Assembly: GCF_001679785.1 (NCBI RefSeq)
Contig: NZ_CP016286.1
Location: 868,001 to 932,000 of the forward strand
Direction: 5' to 3'
DNA: 64,000 nt
DNA from: Rhizobium leguminosarum
Lineage (GTDB): Bacteria > Pseudomonadota > Alphaproteobacteria > Rhizobiales > Rhizobiaceae
The notes under the pieces were generated by a model. That model did not search any database. It was not told the origin of the DNA and worked only from the letters and a program-made list of their open reading frames with translations. This document shows positions 26,961 to 37,381 of the stretch, piece after piece (position 1 is the stretch's first letter; every line of letters begins with the position of its first letter). Position numbers and translations under genes: made by a program.

Positions 26961-28145
26961 TCAAGCCCGTTTTCGAATGAACATCAGTCTGATGCCGGAA
27001 AGTAGGGCGTAAAGACCGAAGAAAGCGGCAATCGCCCAAGCAAAACCGTTATTTCCAGCGACATCGATCGCCGCGCCGATCGCCTGCGGCCCGGCCACGG
27101 TTCCCATCGCATAACAGAAGACAAAGGCGGCATTGGCCGCTGCAAGATCGGAGCCCGTCAACCGCGAGCCGAGATGGCTGAGGCCGACCGTATAGAGGCC
27201 TGAGACGCAGCCGCCCCAGAAAAGCAGGAGGCCGGCCATCAGCAGCCAGTTGTTGAGCAACAGTGGCAACATCATCGAGCCGATGAAGCCCATCAGCGCC
27301 ATGCCGGCCAGAAGCGGCCGCTTGTCGGCGATGCGGTCGGAAAGCAGGCCGAGTGGGATCTGGAAGATGACGTTGCCGACGCCCATCATGGTGAGCAGCA
27401 GTGCGGCCTGCGATTCGGTGAAATGGGCGCGCACGGCAAAGATCGGAAAAAGTGACAGCCCGCCCGCTTCGACCGCGCCGAAGATGAAGACGGCCGCCGT
27501 CGCCGTCGGCACCAGGAAGACGTAGCGCATGAAATGCAGCTCCGGTTTTTCCTCGAGCACCGGGCTTTCGTCGCGAGCGATGAAGATCGGGATGGCGGCA
27601 AGCAGGATGGCGCCGGCGCCGATCAGGAAGGGGAAGATGCCGTCGCTGCCGAGGATCGAAAACAGCAGCGGTCCGGCCGCGAAGCCAAGCGAAAGCACCG
27701 TCGCATAGATGCCGAGCACGAAGCCGCGCTTGGACGGCGGCGAAGCGGCGTTGATCCAGAATTCGGAGAGGATGAACAGCGTCGTCGTCGCGCCATGGAA
27801 GGCGAAACGCAGCGGAAACCACATCCAGAAATCCTGGGCGTAATAGAAGCCGAGCGCGCTCAGTGCCGAAATCAGCACGGCCCAGATCATTGTCGGCGCC
27901 ACGCCATACTTATGGGCGAGCTTGGTGGTGATCGGTGCGGCGGCCATCGCCGCGACCCCGGCCATCGCCGTGTTGAGCCCGATCAGGGTGGACGAGATGC
28001 CGCGTTTTTCGAGGATGATGCTGAGGAGGGGCAGACCGAGGCCGATTGCTATGCCAACGGCTGATATGGACGAGATGGCTGCCACCAGAGAAGGCCAATG
28101 GATTTCTTCGACATCGCCCGATGTGCCGGTTCTCGGCTGAGACAT
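26961..28145 (-). CDS. MFS transporter
   Basis: A 394-residue inner-membrane protein with about 12 hydrophobic helices and the usual layout of two six-helix bundles. The loop 2-3 and 8-9 regions ([23 protein letters not shown]) resemble the MFS signature, and the sequence is reminiscent of YcaD-like permeases. The substrate cannot be inferred. It starts with [14 protein letters not shown]; the ATG at 28145 has AGGATGGATAA upstream. Leftward, not tightly linked to rpmG. Confidence 0.85.
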   Translation of the reverse strand: MSQPRTGTSGDVEEIHWPSLVAAISSISAVGIAIGLGLPLLSIILEKRGISSTLIGLNTAMAGVAAMAAAPITTKLAHKYGVAPTMIWAVLISALSALGFYYAQDFWMWFPLRFAFHGATTTLFILSEFWINAASPPSKRGFVLGIYATVLSLGFAAGPLLFSILGSDGIFPFLIGAGAILLAAIPIFIARDESPVLEEKPELHFMRYVFLVPTATAAVFIFGAVEAGGLSLFPIFAVRAHFTESQAALLLTMMGVGNVIFQIPLGLLSDRIADKRPLLAGMALMGFIGSMMLPLLLNNWLLMAGLLLFWGGCVSGLYTVGLSHLGSRLTGSDLAAANAAFVFCYAMGTVAGPQAIGAAIDVAGNNGFAWAIAAFFGLYALLSGIRLMFIRKRA

Positions 28146-28398
28146 TTATCCATCCTTAGAGAGGTGCGCGAACGAATCGGCCGATCCCGCCAGATAGATA
28201 GACACGGACGTGCCAAATCCAGGTGACGGATGCCGCTTCGCAGTATTTCCGATGTGAGTGACCATCTGCGGAATGTAAAGCCCGTTCGGGCAAGAAATGC
28301 TTACCATGTCAGGTCTTGAGGATCGTCGGCTCCCGCATTTGGTGGTGGTCGGTGGAGGGCTGGCACTACACGTTAAATATGTCTGGAAGGTGAAGGCG

Positions 28399-28854
28399 CT
28401 AATTCGGCCGGCCGGGGATGTCATAATCGTCCGGACCGTCGCTCTCGCCACCGAAGCCGTGCATGCGCAGCGCCCATTGCAGGCCGATGACCCCGCCCTT
28501 GATCGGCTGGATCGAGGCAAGCGCGGTGATGACGGTGATCGGCGCCCAGATGGCCAGATGGACCCAGACCGGTAGCACGAAAGTCAGGTCGGTCAGCATA
28601 TAGCCACCGACCACGACGTGGCCGAGGACGAGAATGACGATATAGGGCGGCAGGTCGTCGGCGCGTTGGTGATGCATCGCCTCGCCGCAGGTGGCGCAAT
28701 GATCGACCGGCTTCAGGAAGGCGCGAAAGAGCTTGCCTTTGCCGCAGGCCGGGCAGCGGTTCATCAGCCCGCGCATGATGGAGCGCCCAAGCGGACGCTC
28801 GACCTCGGGCGTATCGCCGTAGCGGGCGGCGGCCGGATCGGTCGGTGTACTCAT
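28399..28854 (-). CDS. DUF983 family membrane protein
   Basis: A 151-residue protein with a zinc-ribbon-like N-terminal module NRCPACGKGKLFRAFLKPVDHCATCG (two CX2C pairs, about residues 32-58) and two membrane helices (about 72-92 and 98-117), the DUF983 pattern. Function unknown; it commonly follows rnr in rhizobia, as here, 125 bp downstream of it. The ATG at 28854 is preceded by AGAGGAACATGCG. Confidence 0.88.
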   Translation of the reverse strand: MSTPTDPAAARYGDTPEVERPLGRSIMRGLMNRCPACGKGKLFRAFLKPVDHCATCGEAMHHQRADDLPPYIVILVLGHVVVGGYMLTDLTFVLPVWVHLAIWAPITVITALASIQPIKGGVIGLQWALRMHGFGGESDGPDDYDIPGRPN

Positions 28855-28978
28855 CGCATGTTCCTCTTCGGATCTAAAACACGTCGCGCGAAACTCTGCA
28901 GCGGTTTCGCGATAACGACATGCGTGAAAACAAGGACCTATAGCGCGGGGGAGCCAATCTGAAAGATTGCGACGCGCC

Positions 28979-31345
28979 TTAGTACCGTCCGCGCGGCGGC
29001 CTCGTTCCGGGTTTCTTGCGAACCTGGCCCCTGTCGCGGCGCCCCGCCTTGTGGAAGGAACGCACCGCCGCCGGCATTTCGCGGCCCTCGCTGGTCATCT
29101 CGAAACGCAGTGCACCGGCAAGCGGGATCGCTTCGGCAAGTTTCACGGTGACGCTGTCGCCCAGGCGATAGCCGAGTCCTGTTCGTTCACCTGAGAGTGC
29201 CTGATGCGCCTCGTCATAGATGAAATAATCGCTGCCGAGCGTAGATATAGGGACGAAACCGTCGGCGCCATAGTCCGGCAGGGCGATAAAAAGCCCCGAT
29301 TTCGTTACGCCCGAAACCCGCCCGGCAAATTCCTCGCCGACGCGGCCGCTAAGGTGGTGCGCGATCAGCCGGTCGATGGTTTCGCGCTCGGCTGCCATGG
29401 CCCGGCGCTCGAAGGTCGAGATTTCGGCGGCGATATCGTCGAGCGCCGCCTCTTCTTCGGGCGTGATGCCGCCTTCGCCGAAGCCGAGCGAGCCGACGAG
29501 GGCGCGATGCACGATAAGGTCGGCATAACGGCGGATCGGCGAGGTGAAGTGGGCGTATTTCATCAGGTTGAGGCCGAAATGGCCGATATTCTCCGGGCCG
29601 TAGATCGCCTGGCTCTGCGAACGCAGCACCATCTCGCTCACCATGGTCTGATGCGGCGTGCCGTCCGCCTTCGCCAGAATGCCGTTGAAGTTGTTGGCGC
29701 GCATGTTGCCACCCTTGGAAAGCGAGATGCCGAGCGTGGCCAGGAACTCGCGCAGGATCTCCTGCTTGGCAAGCGTCGGGCCGTCATGGATGCGGTAGAT
29801 CAGCGGCTGCCGCTTCTTTTCGAGCGTCTCGGCGGCGCAGACGTTCGCCTGGATCATCATCTCTTCGATCAGCTTATGCGCATCGAGCCGTGGCGGCACG
29901 ACGACCCGGTCGACCGTGCCGTCGGGCTTCAGGAGGATTTTGCGCTCCGGCATATCGAGTTCCAGCGGCTGGCGCCGGTCGCGTCCGCGCTTCATCACCT
30001 CATAGGCGTGCCAGAGCGGCTTCAGGATCGGCTCGAGCATCGGTCCGGTCTGATCGTCCGGTTTCCCGTCGATGGCCGCCTGCGCCTGCTGGTAGGAGAG
30101 CTTGGCGGCACTCTTCATCATGATGCGATGGAAAGTGTGGCCGATCTTGCGGCCTTCCCCGGAAAAGCTCATGCGCACGGCGAGCGCCGGGCGGTCGACG
30201 CCTTCTTTCAGCGAGCAGAGATCGTTGGAGATGCGCTCCGGCAGCATCGGCACGACGCGATCCGGGAAATAGACCGAGTTGCCGCGCTTCAGCGCCTCGC
30301 GGTCGAGCGGTGAATTGGGTCGGACATACCAGGAGACGTCGGCGATCGCGACGGTGACGAGGACGCCGCCGGGATTGTCGGGCGAGGGATCGGGCTCGGC
30401 ATAAACGGCGTCGTCATGGTCCTTGGCATCGGCCGGGTCGATGGTGATCAGCGGCACGTCGCGCCAATCCTCGCGATGCGACATGCTGGCGGGCCTTGCT
30501 GCGTCCGCCTCGGCGATGACGGCCGTTGGGAAGACATGCGGGATGCCGTGCGCATGGATCGCGATCATCGAGATCGCCTTTTCCGAACCGACGGAACCGA
30601 CGACGGAAAGCACCTTGGCGCGCGGCAGGCCGAAACGGCCGAGACGGGCGACTTCGACTTCGACCAGATCGCCGTCCGTGGCGCCGCCGGTGAAGTCGGG
30701 ATCGATTACCATCTCCTCGCCGCGCCGTTCGATCGGCAGCAGCCGGCCGCCGCCGCCGGGTGCTATGCGGAAAACGCCCATCGAGGCGCCGCGGCGCCTG
30801 TCGATCACCTTGATGATCCGCGCCGTATAGGCCGGCCCGCCGCGATCGACAGCCGGGAAGATTTTCGCCAGGATGCGGTCGCCGAGCCCGGCGACGGGCG
30901 CCTTGCCCTTGCCCTGGCGGCCTGCCGGCGATTGTTGGCGGATGGCGACGGCGGGTGCCACGCCCTGGTCCTCAGGCCATTCCGCCGGCCGGCCGATCAG
31001 ATCGCCGTCCTTGTCGCGCGTGGTGATATCGAGAACGGTGACAGGCGGCAGTGCACCGGGCCGGATCAGCGACTTGCGGTTCTTCTGCAGCATGCCTTCC
31101 TGCTCGAGCTCCTGCAGCATCTGCTTGAGCTCGACGCGGCTATCGCCTTTCAGGCCGAAAGCCTTGGCGAGTTCACGCTTGGACGCTTTCTGCGGATGAT
31201 CGGCGATGAAGCGCAGGATCACCTCGCGCGAGGGCAGCGCGCCGTGGACGATGTTCAGCGGCTCGACGGCGGGAGCATCCTTGCGGCCGATCTTGCCCGG
31301 GCGCTTGCCCGCAGGGTTCATTCTCTCGCGCGGTATCCTGCTCAC
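28979..31345 (-). CDS. rnr: Ribonuclease R
   Basis: This 788-residue 3'-5' exoribonuclease of the RNB family degrades structured RNA. The N-terminal winged-helix region is at about residues 35-95, cold-shock-like domains follow, and the RNB domain includes ITIDPADAKDHDDAVYAE (catalytic aspartates, about 290-310). A C-terminal S1 domain (GRVSGVTKSGLFIALPDYGADGFVP, about 668-695) and a basic tail complete it. The start is a GTG one base after the topA stop with AAGGG upstream; an ATG eight codons later (31321) is an alternative. Co-transcribed with topA. Confidence 0.94.
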   Translation of the reverse strand: MSRIPRERMNPAGKRPGKIGRKDAPAVEPLNIVHGALPSREVILRFIADHPQKASKRELAKAFGLKGDSRVELKQMLQELEQEGMLQKNRKSLIRPGALPPVTVLDITTRDKDGDLIGRPAEWPEDQGVAPAVAIRQQSPAGRQGKGKAPVAGLGDRILAKIFPAVDRGGPAYTARIIKVIDRRRGASMGVFRIAPGGGGRLLPIERRGEEMVIDPDFTGGATDGDLVEVEVARLGRFGLPRAKVLSVVGSVGSEKAISMIAIHAHGIPHVFPTAVIAEADAARPASMSHREDWRDVPLITIDPADAKDHDDAVYAEPDPSPDNPGGVLVTVAIADVSWYVRPNSPLDREALKRGNSVYFPDRVVPMLPERISNDLCSLKEGVDRPALAVRMSFSGEGRKIGHTFHRIMMKSAAKLSYQQAQAAIDGKPDDQTGPMLEPILKPLWHAYEVMKRGRDRRQPLELDMPERKILLKPDGTVDRVVVPPRLDAHKLIEEMMIQANVCAAETLEKKRQPLIYRIHDGPTLAKQEILREFLATLGISLSKGGNMRANNFNGILAKADGTPHQTMVSEMVLRSQSQAIYGPENIGHFGLNLMKYAHFTSPIRRYADLIVHRALVGSLGFGEGGITPEEEAALDDIAAEISTFERRAMAAERETIDRLIAHHLSGRVGEEFAGRVSGVTKSGLFIALPDYGADGFVPISTLGSDYFIYDEAHQALSGERTGLGYRLGDSVTVKLAEAIPLAGALRFEMTSEGREMPAAVRSFHKAGRRDRGQVRKKPGTRPPRGRY

Positions 31346-31346
31346 G

Positions 31347-34001
31347 TCAGCCCTTTTTCGATTTCGCGGGCGCTTTCGCCTTCGTTGTTTTCGGCTTGGC
31401 GGCCGTCTTGGTGCTCTTGGCTTCGGCGGCTGCCGCCTTCGGCTTGGCTTTCGCCTTGGCCGCCTTGCCCACAGGGGCCTTGCCGGCCTTCTCGGCGATC
31501 AGCGCAAGCGCCTCTTCGACGGTGATCGCCTGGGGATCCTTGCCCTTCGGCAGTGTGGCGTTGACCTTGCCCCAGTTGACATAAGGGCCGTACTTGCCGT
31601 CGCGAACGGTGATGGCGCCGCCGTCAGGATGATCACCGAGCGTCTTCAGCGCCGCCGGCGTGCCGCGCGCACCCCGGCCCGGGGCCTGTTTCGCCTTTTC
31701 GGCGATAACAGTCACGGCGCGGTTGAGGCCGACCGAGAACACGTCCTCGACGGTTTCCAGATTGGCATAGGAGCCGTCGTGCAGGAGGAACGGCCCGTAG
31801 CGACCGATGCCGGACGAGATCATCTTGCCCGATTCGGGATGTTTGCCGATATCGCGCGGCAGCGAGATCAGCGCCATCGCCTTTTCATAATCGATGTCCT
31901 CGGGCTTCCAGCCCTTCGGCAGCGAAGCGCGTTTGGCTTCCTTGCCGTCGCCGCGCTGGATATAAGGGCCGAAGCGGCCGGAACGCAGCGTCAGTTCCTC
32001 GCCGGTGGTCGGATCGGTGCCGAGGTTCTTCGGCTCGTTGAGCGCAGCACCGTCTGCTTCTCCGCCGTTTTCGGAGGAGAGCTGGCGGGTGTAGTTGCAG
32101 TCCGGATAGTTCGAGCAGCCGACGAAGGCGCCGTATTTGCCGAGCTTAAGCGACAGGTTGCCGGTGCCGCAGACCTGACAGATTCTGGGATCGCTGCCGT
32201 CCTCCCGTTTCGGGAAGACGAGCGGTGCCAGCGCCTCGTTCAGCGAATCCAGCACGTTGGTGACGCGCAGTTCCTTGGTGTCCTCGATCTGGGCGAAGAA
32301 ATCCTTCCAGAAATCGCGCAGGACCTGCTTCCAGTTCAACTCGCCGGCGGAAATCCGGTCAAGCTTCTCTTCGAGATCGGCGGTGAAGTCGTACTCGACA
32401 TATTTGGTGAAGAAGCTCTCGAGGAAAGCCGTCACTAGCCGGCCCTTGGCCTGCGGGATCAGCTTGCGCTTGTCGATCGTCACATAGTCGCGGTCGCGCA
32501 GCGTTGCGAGCGTCGCGGCATAGGTGGAGGGGCGGCCGATGCCGAGCTCTTCCATCTTCTTGATCAGCGTCGCTTCCGAATAGCGCGGCGGCGGTTCGGT
32601 GAAATGCTGCGTCGAATTGATCTTCTGCTTGGCGAGCGCCTCGCGCGCAATGATCTCCGGCAGGCGGCCATCCTCGTCGCCGTCATCGCTCTGTTCGCCA
32701 TCCTCCTTCTGGTCGGTATAGGCGGCGATGAAACCGTCGAAGCGGATCACGGAACCGACGGCGCGAAGCCCGGCCTTCTCGCCCTTGTTGTCGGCGGTGA
32801 TTTCAGCTGTGGTGCGCTCGATCTCGGCCGACGCCATCTGGCTGGCGATGCCGCGCTTCCAGATCAGCTCGTAGAGCCGGATCTGGTCGGCATCGAGGAA
32901 TTTGCGGACACGGTCGGGCGAGCGGTCGAAATCGGTCGGGCGGATCGCCTCGTGCGCCTCTTGGGCGTTCTTCGCCTTGGTCGAGTAGAAGCGCGGCTTT
33001 TCCGGCATATAGCGTTCGCCGAACTGGTCGACGATGGCACTGCGCGCCGCGTCGATCGCCTCGGGCGCCATCTGCACTCCGTCGGTTCGCATATAGGTGA
33101 TGAGACCAACGGTCTCGCCGCCGATATCGACACCCTCATAGAGCCGCTGCGCTATCTGCATGGTGCGTGAGGCGGAGAAGCCGAGATTGGAGGAGGCTGC
33201 CTGCTGCAGCGTCGAGGTCGTAAACGGCGGTCCCGGGTTGCGCTTGACCGGCTTCGCCTCGACCGTATCGACGACATACCTCGCACCTTCGAGCAACGCC
33301 TTCAGCCGGCCGGCATCTTCGCCGTTGCCGATTGCCCGCGGCTGCAGCCGTTTGCCGTTCGCCGAAACCAGTCTTGCCTCGAACTCGTCGCCGCGCGGCG
33401 TCTTCAGAAACGCCGAGATGTTCCAGTATTCTTCCGAAATGAAGCGCTCGATCTCGGATTCGCGGTCGCAGACGAGGCGAAGCGCCACCGACTGAACGCG
33501 TCCGGCCGAACGTGCGCCGGGCAGCTTGCGCCACAGCACCGGCGAAAGATTGAAGCCGACGAGATAGTCGAGCGCGCGGCGCGCGAGATAGGCATCGACC
33601 AGCGGCACGTCGATGTCGCGCGGATCGGCCATCGCGTCGAGCACCGCCTTCTTGGTGATCGCATTGAAGACGACGCGCTTGACCGGTTTACCGTTCAGCA
33701 CGCGCTTCTTGTTCAGCATGTCAAGAACGTGCCAGGAAATCGCTTCGCCTTCGCGATCCGGGTCGGTCGCGAGAAACAGGCCATCGGCAGATTTCACCGC
33801 GTCGGCAATGTCCTTCATCCGCTTGGCGGAGGCGCTATCGACCTCCCAAAGCATTTCGAAATCCTGATCAGGAAGAACTGAGCCGTCCTTGGCAGGCAGA
33901 TCGCGCACATGGCCGAAGGAGGCGAGCACTTTGTATCCCGGACCCAGATACTTATTGATCGTCTTGGCCTTGGCAGGCGATTCCACCACTACAACATTCA
34001 T
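31347..34001 (-). CDS. topA: DNA topoisomerase I
   Basis: An 884-residue type IA topoisomerase that relaxes negative supercoils. The Toprim domain starts VVVESPAKAKTINKYLG (residues 4-20) and holds DPDREGEAI near residue 79. The active tyrosine is in GLITYMRTDGV (about 297-307). A four-cysteine zinc ribbon (CQVCG...GCSNYPDC) is at about 597-625, followed by repeat modules each with GRFGPYIQ/GRYGPFLL/GKYGPYVN, and a lysine/alanine-rich tail. It overlaps no gene but ends 1 bp before rnr. The ATG at 34001 follows AGAGAATC. Confidence 0.96.
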   Translation of the reverse strand: MNVVVVESPAKAKTINKYLGPGYKVLASFGHVRDLPAKDGSVLPDQDFEMLWEVDSASAKRMKDIADAVKSADGLFLATDPDREGEAISWHVLDMLNKKRVLNGKPVKRVVFNAITKKAVLDAMADPRDIDVPLVDAYLARRALDYLVGFNLSPVLWRKLPGARSAGRVQSVALRLVCDRESEIERFISEEYWNISAFLKTPRGDEFEARLVSANGKRLQPRAIGNGEDAGRLKALLEGARYVVDTVEAKPVKRNPGPPFTTSTLQQAASSNLGFSASRTMQIAQRLYEGVDIGGETVGLITYMRTDGVQMAPEAIDAARSAIVDQFGERYMPEKPRFYSTKAKNAQEAHEAIRPTDFDRSPDRVRKFLDADQIRLYELIWKRGIASQMASAEIERTTAEITADNKGEKAGLRAVGSVIRFDGFIAAYTDQKEDGEQSDDGDEDGRLPEIIAREALAKQKINSTQHFTEPPPRYSEATLIKKMEELGIGRPSTYAATLATLRDRDYVTIDKRKLIPQAKGRLVTAFLESFFTKYVEYDFTADLEEKLDRISAGELNWKQVLRDFWKDFFAQIEDTKELRVTNVLDSLNEALAPLVFPKREDGSDPRICQVCGTGNLSLKLGKYGAFVGCSNYPDCNYTRQLSSENGGEADGAALNEPKNLGTDPTTGEELTLRSGRFGPYIQRGDGKEAKRASLPKGWKPEDIDYEKAMALISLPRDIGKHPESGKMISSGIGRYGPFLLHDGSYANLETVEDVFSVGLNRAVTVIAEKAKQAPGRGARGTPAALKTLGDHPDGGAITVRDGKYGPYVNWGKVNATLPKGKDPQAITVEEALALIAEKAGKAPVGKAAKAKAKPKAAAAEAKSTKTAAKPKTTKAKAPAKSKKG

Positions 34002-34250
34002 GATGATTCTCTAAAAAGGAAACGACGCCAGCGTTGAAGCCAGCGCGACACACACCGCAACATGGATATCGGCCCTCCGACATGGACAGGGAAATCGCCG
34101 CGGTCAAGGGGTTTGCTACAATTTTACCTCTTGTGTCTTCTGCAGCCGAAGGGAGAGTATCGATGGAATGCAATTATAGATAGTCTACCGAAGGTTTTCG
34201 ACTCAGGGTTCGACAATTCGCAAAGCCGCCGCCTGATGTCGTACCCAGGT

Positions 34251-35393
34251 TCAATCGGAAAGCGAGACGAGACCGCCCTGATGCCGGTGCAGCCTGCCTG
34301 ATATATCGAGTTCCAGAAGGATGAGATAGACCGCGGATGCCGCGAGGCCGGTATGGCGGATGACGTCGTCGACCTCGACCGGCGTCGGCCCGAGCGCATC
34401 GATGATGCGGTTTCGATCTGAATCGTCTGGTGGCACCGACATTGCCTTGCCGTCAGGTGCCGGTTCCTCCGCCATCGATGATGGGAACAGGTCGAATTGC
34501 GCAAGCGGCGCCAGGGCCTCGATGACATCGGTGGGTGCGGTGACGATCGAAGCGCCGTCCTTCAGCAGGCCGTTGGTGCCATGGCAGCGCGGATCGAGCG
34601 GCGAGCCGGGCACGGCAAACACCAGGCGGCCGAACTCGCCGGCAAGCCGCGCCGTGATCAGCGAGCCCGAACGTGTCGCCGCTTCGATGACGACGAGGCC
34701 GAGCCCGATGCCGGCGATCAGCCGGTTTCGGCGTGGGAAGTCGCGGGCGCGGGGTTCCCAGCCGAAGGGCATCTCGCTCACCGCCAGGCCATTACCACCG
34801 GTTATCTCTTCGAGCAGGCCGATATTCTCCGGCGGGTAGGGCTGGTCGAGGCCGCCGGCGAGCGCTGCGATCGTACCTGTGTCCAGGCTTGCCCGGTGGG
34901 CAGCGGTGTCTATGCCGCGCGCCAGGCCAGAGACCACGGTGTAACCCGCCCGGCCACAGTCGCGCGCCACCATCGCCGCGAATTTCGCGCCTGCGATCGA
35001 GGCATTGCGCGAGCCGACTATGCCGACGGCCGGTCGTTTGGCAGCGGCAAGCGCGCCTTTGACGGCCAGAAGCGGCGGCGCACCGTCGATCTGCTTCAGC
35101 GCTTGCGGATAGTCCGGCTCACCGATGCCGACGAAGCGGGCGCCGAAGCGACGCGCCGCCTCCAGTTCCCGATGCGCCTCGGCTTCGCTGGCGATGCGGA
35201 TTGCCCGTGTGGCGCCGCCGCGCGCCGAAAGCTCCGGCAGTGCGGCAAGTGCTGCTTCGGCCGAACCGAAATGATTGATGAGGTCACGAAAGGTGGCAGG
35301 GCCGATATTGTCGGAACGGATGAGGCGCAGCCAGGCAATTCTTTGCCGTTCGGTCAGCACGACGCCTTTCGGTCCGGCGCTTAGCGCATCCAT
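34251..35393 (-). CDS. dprA: DNA processing protein DprA
   Basis: This 380-residue protein loads RecA on incoming single-stranded DNA during transformation-type uptake. The Rossmann core contains [17 protein letters not shown] (about residues 123-139), [17 protein letters not shown] (about 154-170) and [19 protein letters not shown] (about 220-238). A C-terminal winged helix follows ([23 protein letters not shown], about 330-352). No competence pilus genes are in the window. The start ATG shares a base with the plsY stop (35393), so the two are coupled. Confidence 0.93.
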   Translation of the reverse strand: MDALSAGPKGVVLTERQRIAWLRLIRSDNIGPATFRDLINHFGSAEAALAALPELSARGGATRAIRIASEAEAHRELEAARRFGARFVGIGEPDYPQALKQIDGAPPLLAVKGALAAAKRPAVGIVGSRNASIAGAKFAAMVARDCGRAGYTVVSGLARGIDTAAHRASLDTGTIAALAGGLDQPYPPENIGLLEEITGGNGLAVSEMPFGWEPRARDFPRRNRLIAGIGLGLVVIEAATRSGSLITARLAGEFGRLVFAVPGSPLDPRCHGTNGLLKDGASIVTAPTDVIEALAPLAQFDLFPSSMAEEPAPDGKAMSVPPDDSDRNRIIDALGPTPVEVDDVIRHTGLAASAVYLILLELDISGRLHRHQGGLVSLSD

Positions 35394-36013
35394 TATCCCT
35401 TCGCTCCGATCTTGCTTTCCGTCCCGCCCATCAGGCGCGAAATATTCGCTCTATGCTTCCAGTAGGAGATGAGGGTCATGATCGCCATGACAGCTGCAAC
35501 CTTTTCGTTGCCCAATATCCACAGTGCAACTGGAATGACAAGCATGGCAACCAGCGCCGACAGTGAGGAGTAGCGGGTGGTGAAAGCGACCGCCAGCCAG
35601 ACGGCGGCGAAGAGCACGACCATGATCGGGGCAACGCCGAGCAGCGTGCCGATATAAGTAGCGACACCCTTGCCGCCCTTGAAGCCGATCCACACCGGGA
35701 AAAGATGGCCGATAAAGGCGAAGAAGCCGGCGATGATCGCGGCTTCCTCACCGAGGAAATAGCCGACGACCCAGGCTGCCGTCGATGCCTTCAGCGCATC
35801 GAGCAGCAGCGTCGCCGCGGCGAGCGTCCGGTTTCCTGTTCTCAGCACATTGGTCGCGCCGATATTGCCGGAGCCGATGCTGCGCACGTCGCCGAGGCCG
35901 GCGGCGCGCGTGAGGATCAGGCCGAACGGGATCGAGCCGAAGAGATAGCCGATAATGGCGGCGGCAAGCGCGATCGGCAGCGTGATCTGCCATGACATGA
36001 GATTGGATAACAT
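35393..36013 (-). CDS. plsY: Glycerol-3-phosphate acyltransferase PlsY
   Basis: A 206-residue inner-membrane protein with five to six helices that acylates glycerol-3-phosphate from acyl-phosphate in phospholipid synthesis. Conserved loops are present: [34 protein letters not shown] (about residues 26-60) and [24 protein letters not shown] (about 102-125). The ATG at 36013 is followed by LSNLMSW. It follows pyrC by 78 bp and is coupled to dprA. Length normal. Confidence 0.95.
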   Translation of the reverse strand: MLSNLMSWQITLPIALAAAIIGYLFGSIPFGLILTRAAGLGDVRSIGSGNIGATNVLRTGNRTLAAATLLLDALKASTAAWVVGYFLGEEAAIIAGFFAFIGHLFPVWIGFKGGKGVATYIGTLLGVAPIMVVLFAAVWLAVAFTTRYSSLSALVAMLVIPVALWILGNEKVAAVMAIMTLISYWKHRANISRLMGGTESKIGAKG

Positions 36014-36091
36014 ATGCCCCCTTAGCCTCTCCGTGGCCTATCCTCGAGTCAGCCTTCTCCCGCTGGGGGATGGACGGCGATCGTGTCGGTT

Positions 36092-37381
36092 CTAAATTGC
36101 GTGGACAAGCTTTCCCGAGACGTATGTCGCGACCGCCCGCCCACTGAAGCGCGCATCCTCGAACGGCGTATTCTTCGAGCGGGAGAGAAGCATGTCTTTG
36201 GCGACAAGCCAAGGCTCATCGAGATCGATCAGCGCGATATCGGCCGCAGCGCCCGGCTTCAGCGTGCCGGCATCAAGGCCGAAGATCTGAGCGGGGCGGG
36301 TCGACATGGCGTCGATCAGCCGCATCAGGCTCACTTGGCCGCCATGGTGAAGCCTGAGCGCTGCCGCCAGCATGGTTTCGAGGCCGATCGCGCCGTCCTC
36401 CGCCTCGCCGAAAGGCAGACGCTTCGTATCGACGTCCTGCGGGTCGTGCGAGGAGACGATGATATCGATCGCGCCGCTCGCAAGGGCGTCGACCATCGCC
36501 ACCCGGTCGTCTTCCGGACGCAGCGGCGGATAGAGCTTGAAGAAGGTGCGGTATTCGCCGATGTCGTTTTCGTTGAGCGCCAGATTGTTGATTGAGATGC
36601 CGCAGGTCACCTTGGCGCCGCGGTTGCGGGCGCGTTCGATCGCCTCGACGGATTCCGGCACCGAGATCATCGCGGCGTGATAACGGCCACGCGTCAGCTG
36701 CGCGATCCTCAAATCGCGTTCGAGCGGGATGAGCTCGGCTTCTTTTGGAATGCCGGAAAGCCCGAGCCAGCTGGCAAAAAGCCCCTCATGCATGACGCCG
36801 TTGGCGCCGAGATATTTGTCGCGCGTCTCGCAGGAGACGACGGCGCCGAATTCGCGCGCATAGGTCATGATCCGGCGCAACACCTGTGTGTCGTGGACGC
36901 TGGAATGGGCATCGGTGAAGGCAACGGCGCCGGCCTGCATCAAGAGGCCGATCTCCGTCATCTCCTCGCCGGCAAGGCCCTTGGTGATGGCGGCTGCCGG
37001 ATAGACGTTGACGGCGGCCGTATCCCGCGCCGTCTTCTTGACGAATTCGACGAGCGCGATGTCGTCGATGATGGGATCGGTGTCCGGCATCATGATGATC
37101 GAGGTGACTCCGCCGGCGGCGGCCGCCCGGCTCGCCGAGGCGATCGTCTCGCGGTGTTCGCCGCCGGGTTCGCCGACATGGACGCGCGCATCGACGAGGC
37201 CCGGCGTCGCGACAAGGCGCGTGCAGTCGCGGATGACTGCGCCTTCAGGCGCGCCCTGGTTCTGCGCCTTGTGGCCGGCGGCGAGAATCACGCCGTTTTC
37301 GGCAATGATCGTCCCGATCTCGTCGAGATTGCGCGACGGGTCGATGATGCGGACGTTCTTGAGGACGATCGGGTTGCTCAT
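36092..37381 (-). CDS. pyrC: Dihydroorotase-like protein PyrC' (probably inactive)
   Basis: A 429-residue amidohydrolase-fold protein in the dihydroorotase position after pyrB, overlapping it by four bases (ATGA). Active type I enzymes have DxHxHxREPG; here the motif is [10 protein letters not shown] (about residues 60-69), lacking the first histidine and the arginine. The later HAED histidine region reads VSCETRD, the metal-binding H-x-x-H-x-S-T region reads [11 protein letters not shown], and TDHAPH becomes SSHDPQ. Such loss is known for PyrC' of Pseudomonas, which is inactive but supports assembly of aspartate carbamoyltransferase. I infer a similar role; an active PyrC should exist elsewhere. 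Annotation pipelines would call it dihydroorotase. Confidence 0.85.
   Translation of the reverse strand: MSNPIVLKNVRIIDPSRNLDEIGTIIAENGVILAAGHKAQNQGAPEGAVIRDCTRLVATPGLVDARVHVGEPGGEHRETIASASRAAAAGGVTSIIMMPDTDPIIDDIALVEFVKKTARDTAAVNVYPAAAITKGLAGEEMTEIGLLMQAGAVAFTDAHSSVHDTQVLRRIMTYAREFGAVVSCETRDKYLGANGVMHEGLFASWLGLSGIPKEAELIPLERDLRIAQLTRGRYHAAMISVPESVEAIERARNRGAKVTCGISINNLALNENDIGEYRTFFKLYPPLRPEDDRVAMVDALASGAIDIIVSSHDPQDVDTKRLPFGEAEDGAIGLETMLAAALRLHHGGQVSLMRLIDAMSTRPAQIFGLDAGTLKPGAAADIALIDLDEPWLVAKDMLLSRSKNTPFEDARFSGRAVATYVSGKLVHAI

Noticed and set aside
28297..28575. Plus-strand frame starting MLTMSGLEDRRLPHLVVVGGGLAL, like the start of a flavoprotein (NDH-2) Rossmann fold.
   Set aside because: Only about 15 residues resemble the fold; the rest is antisense to the DUF983 gene. 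It could be a remnant of a lost gene, but chance is as likely.
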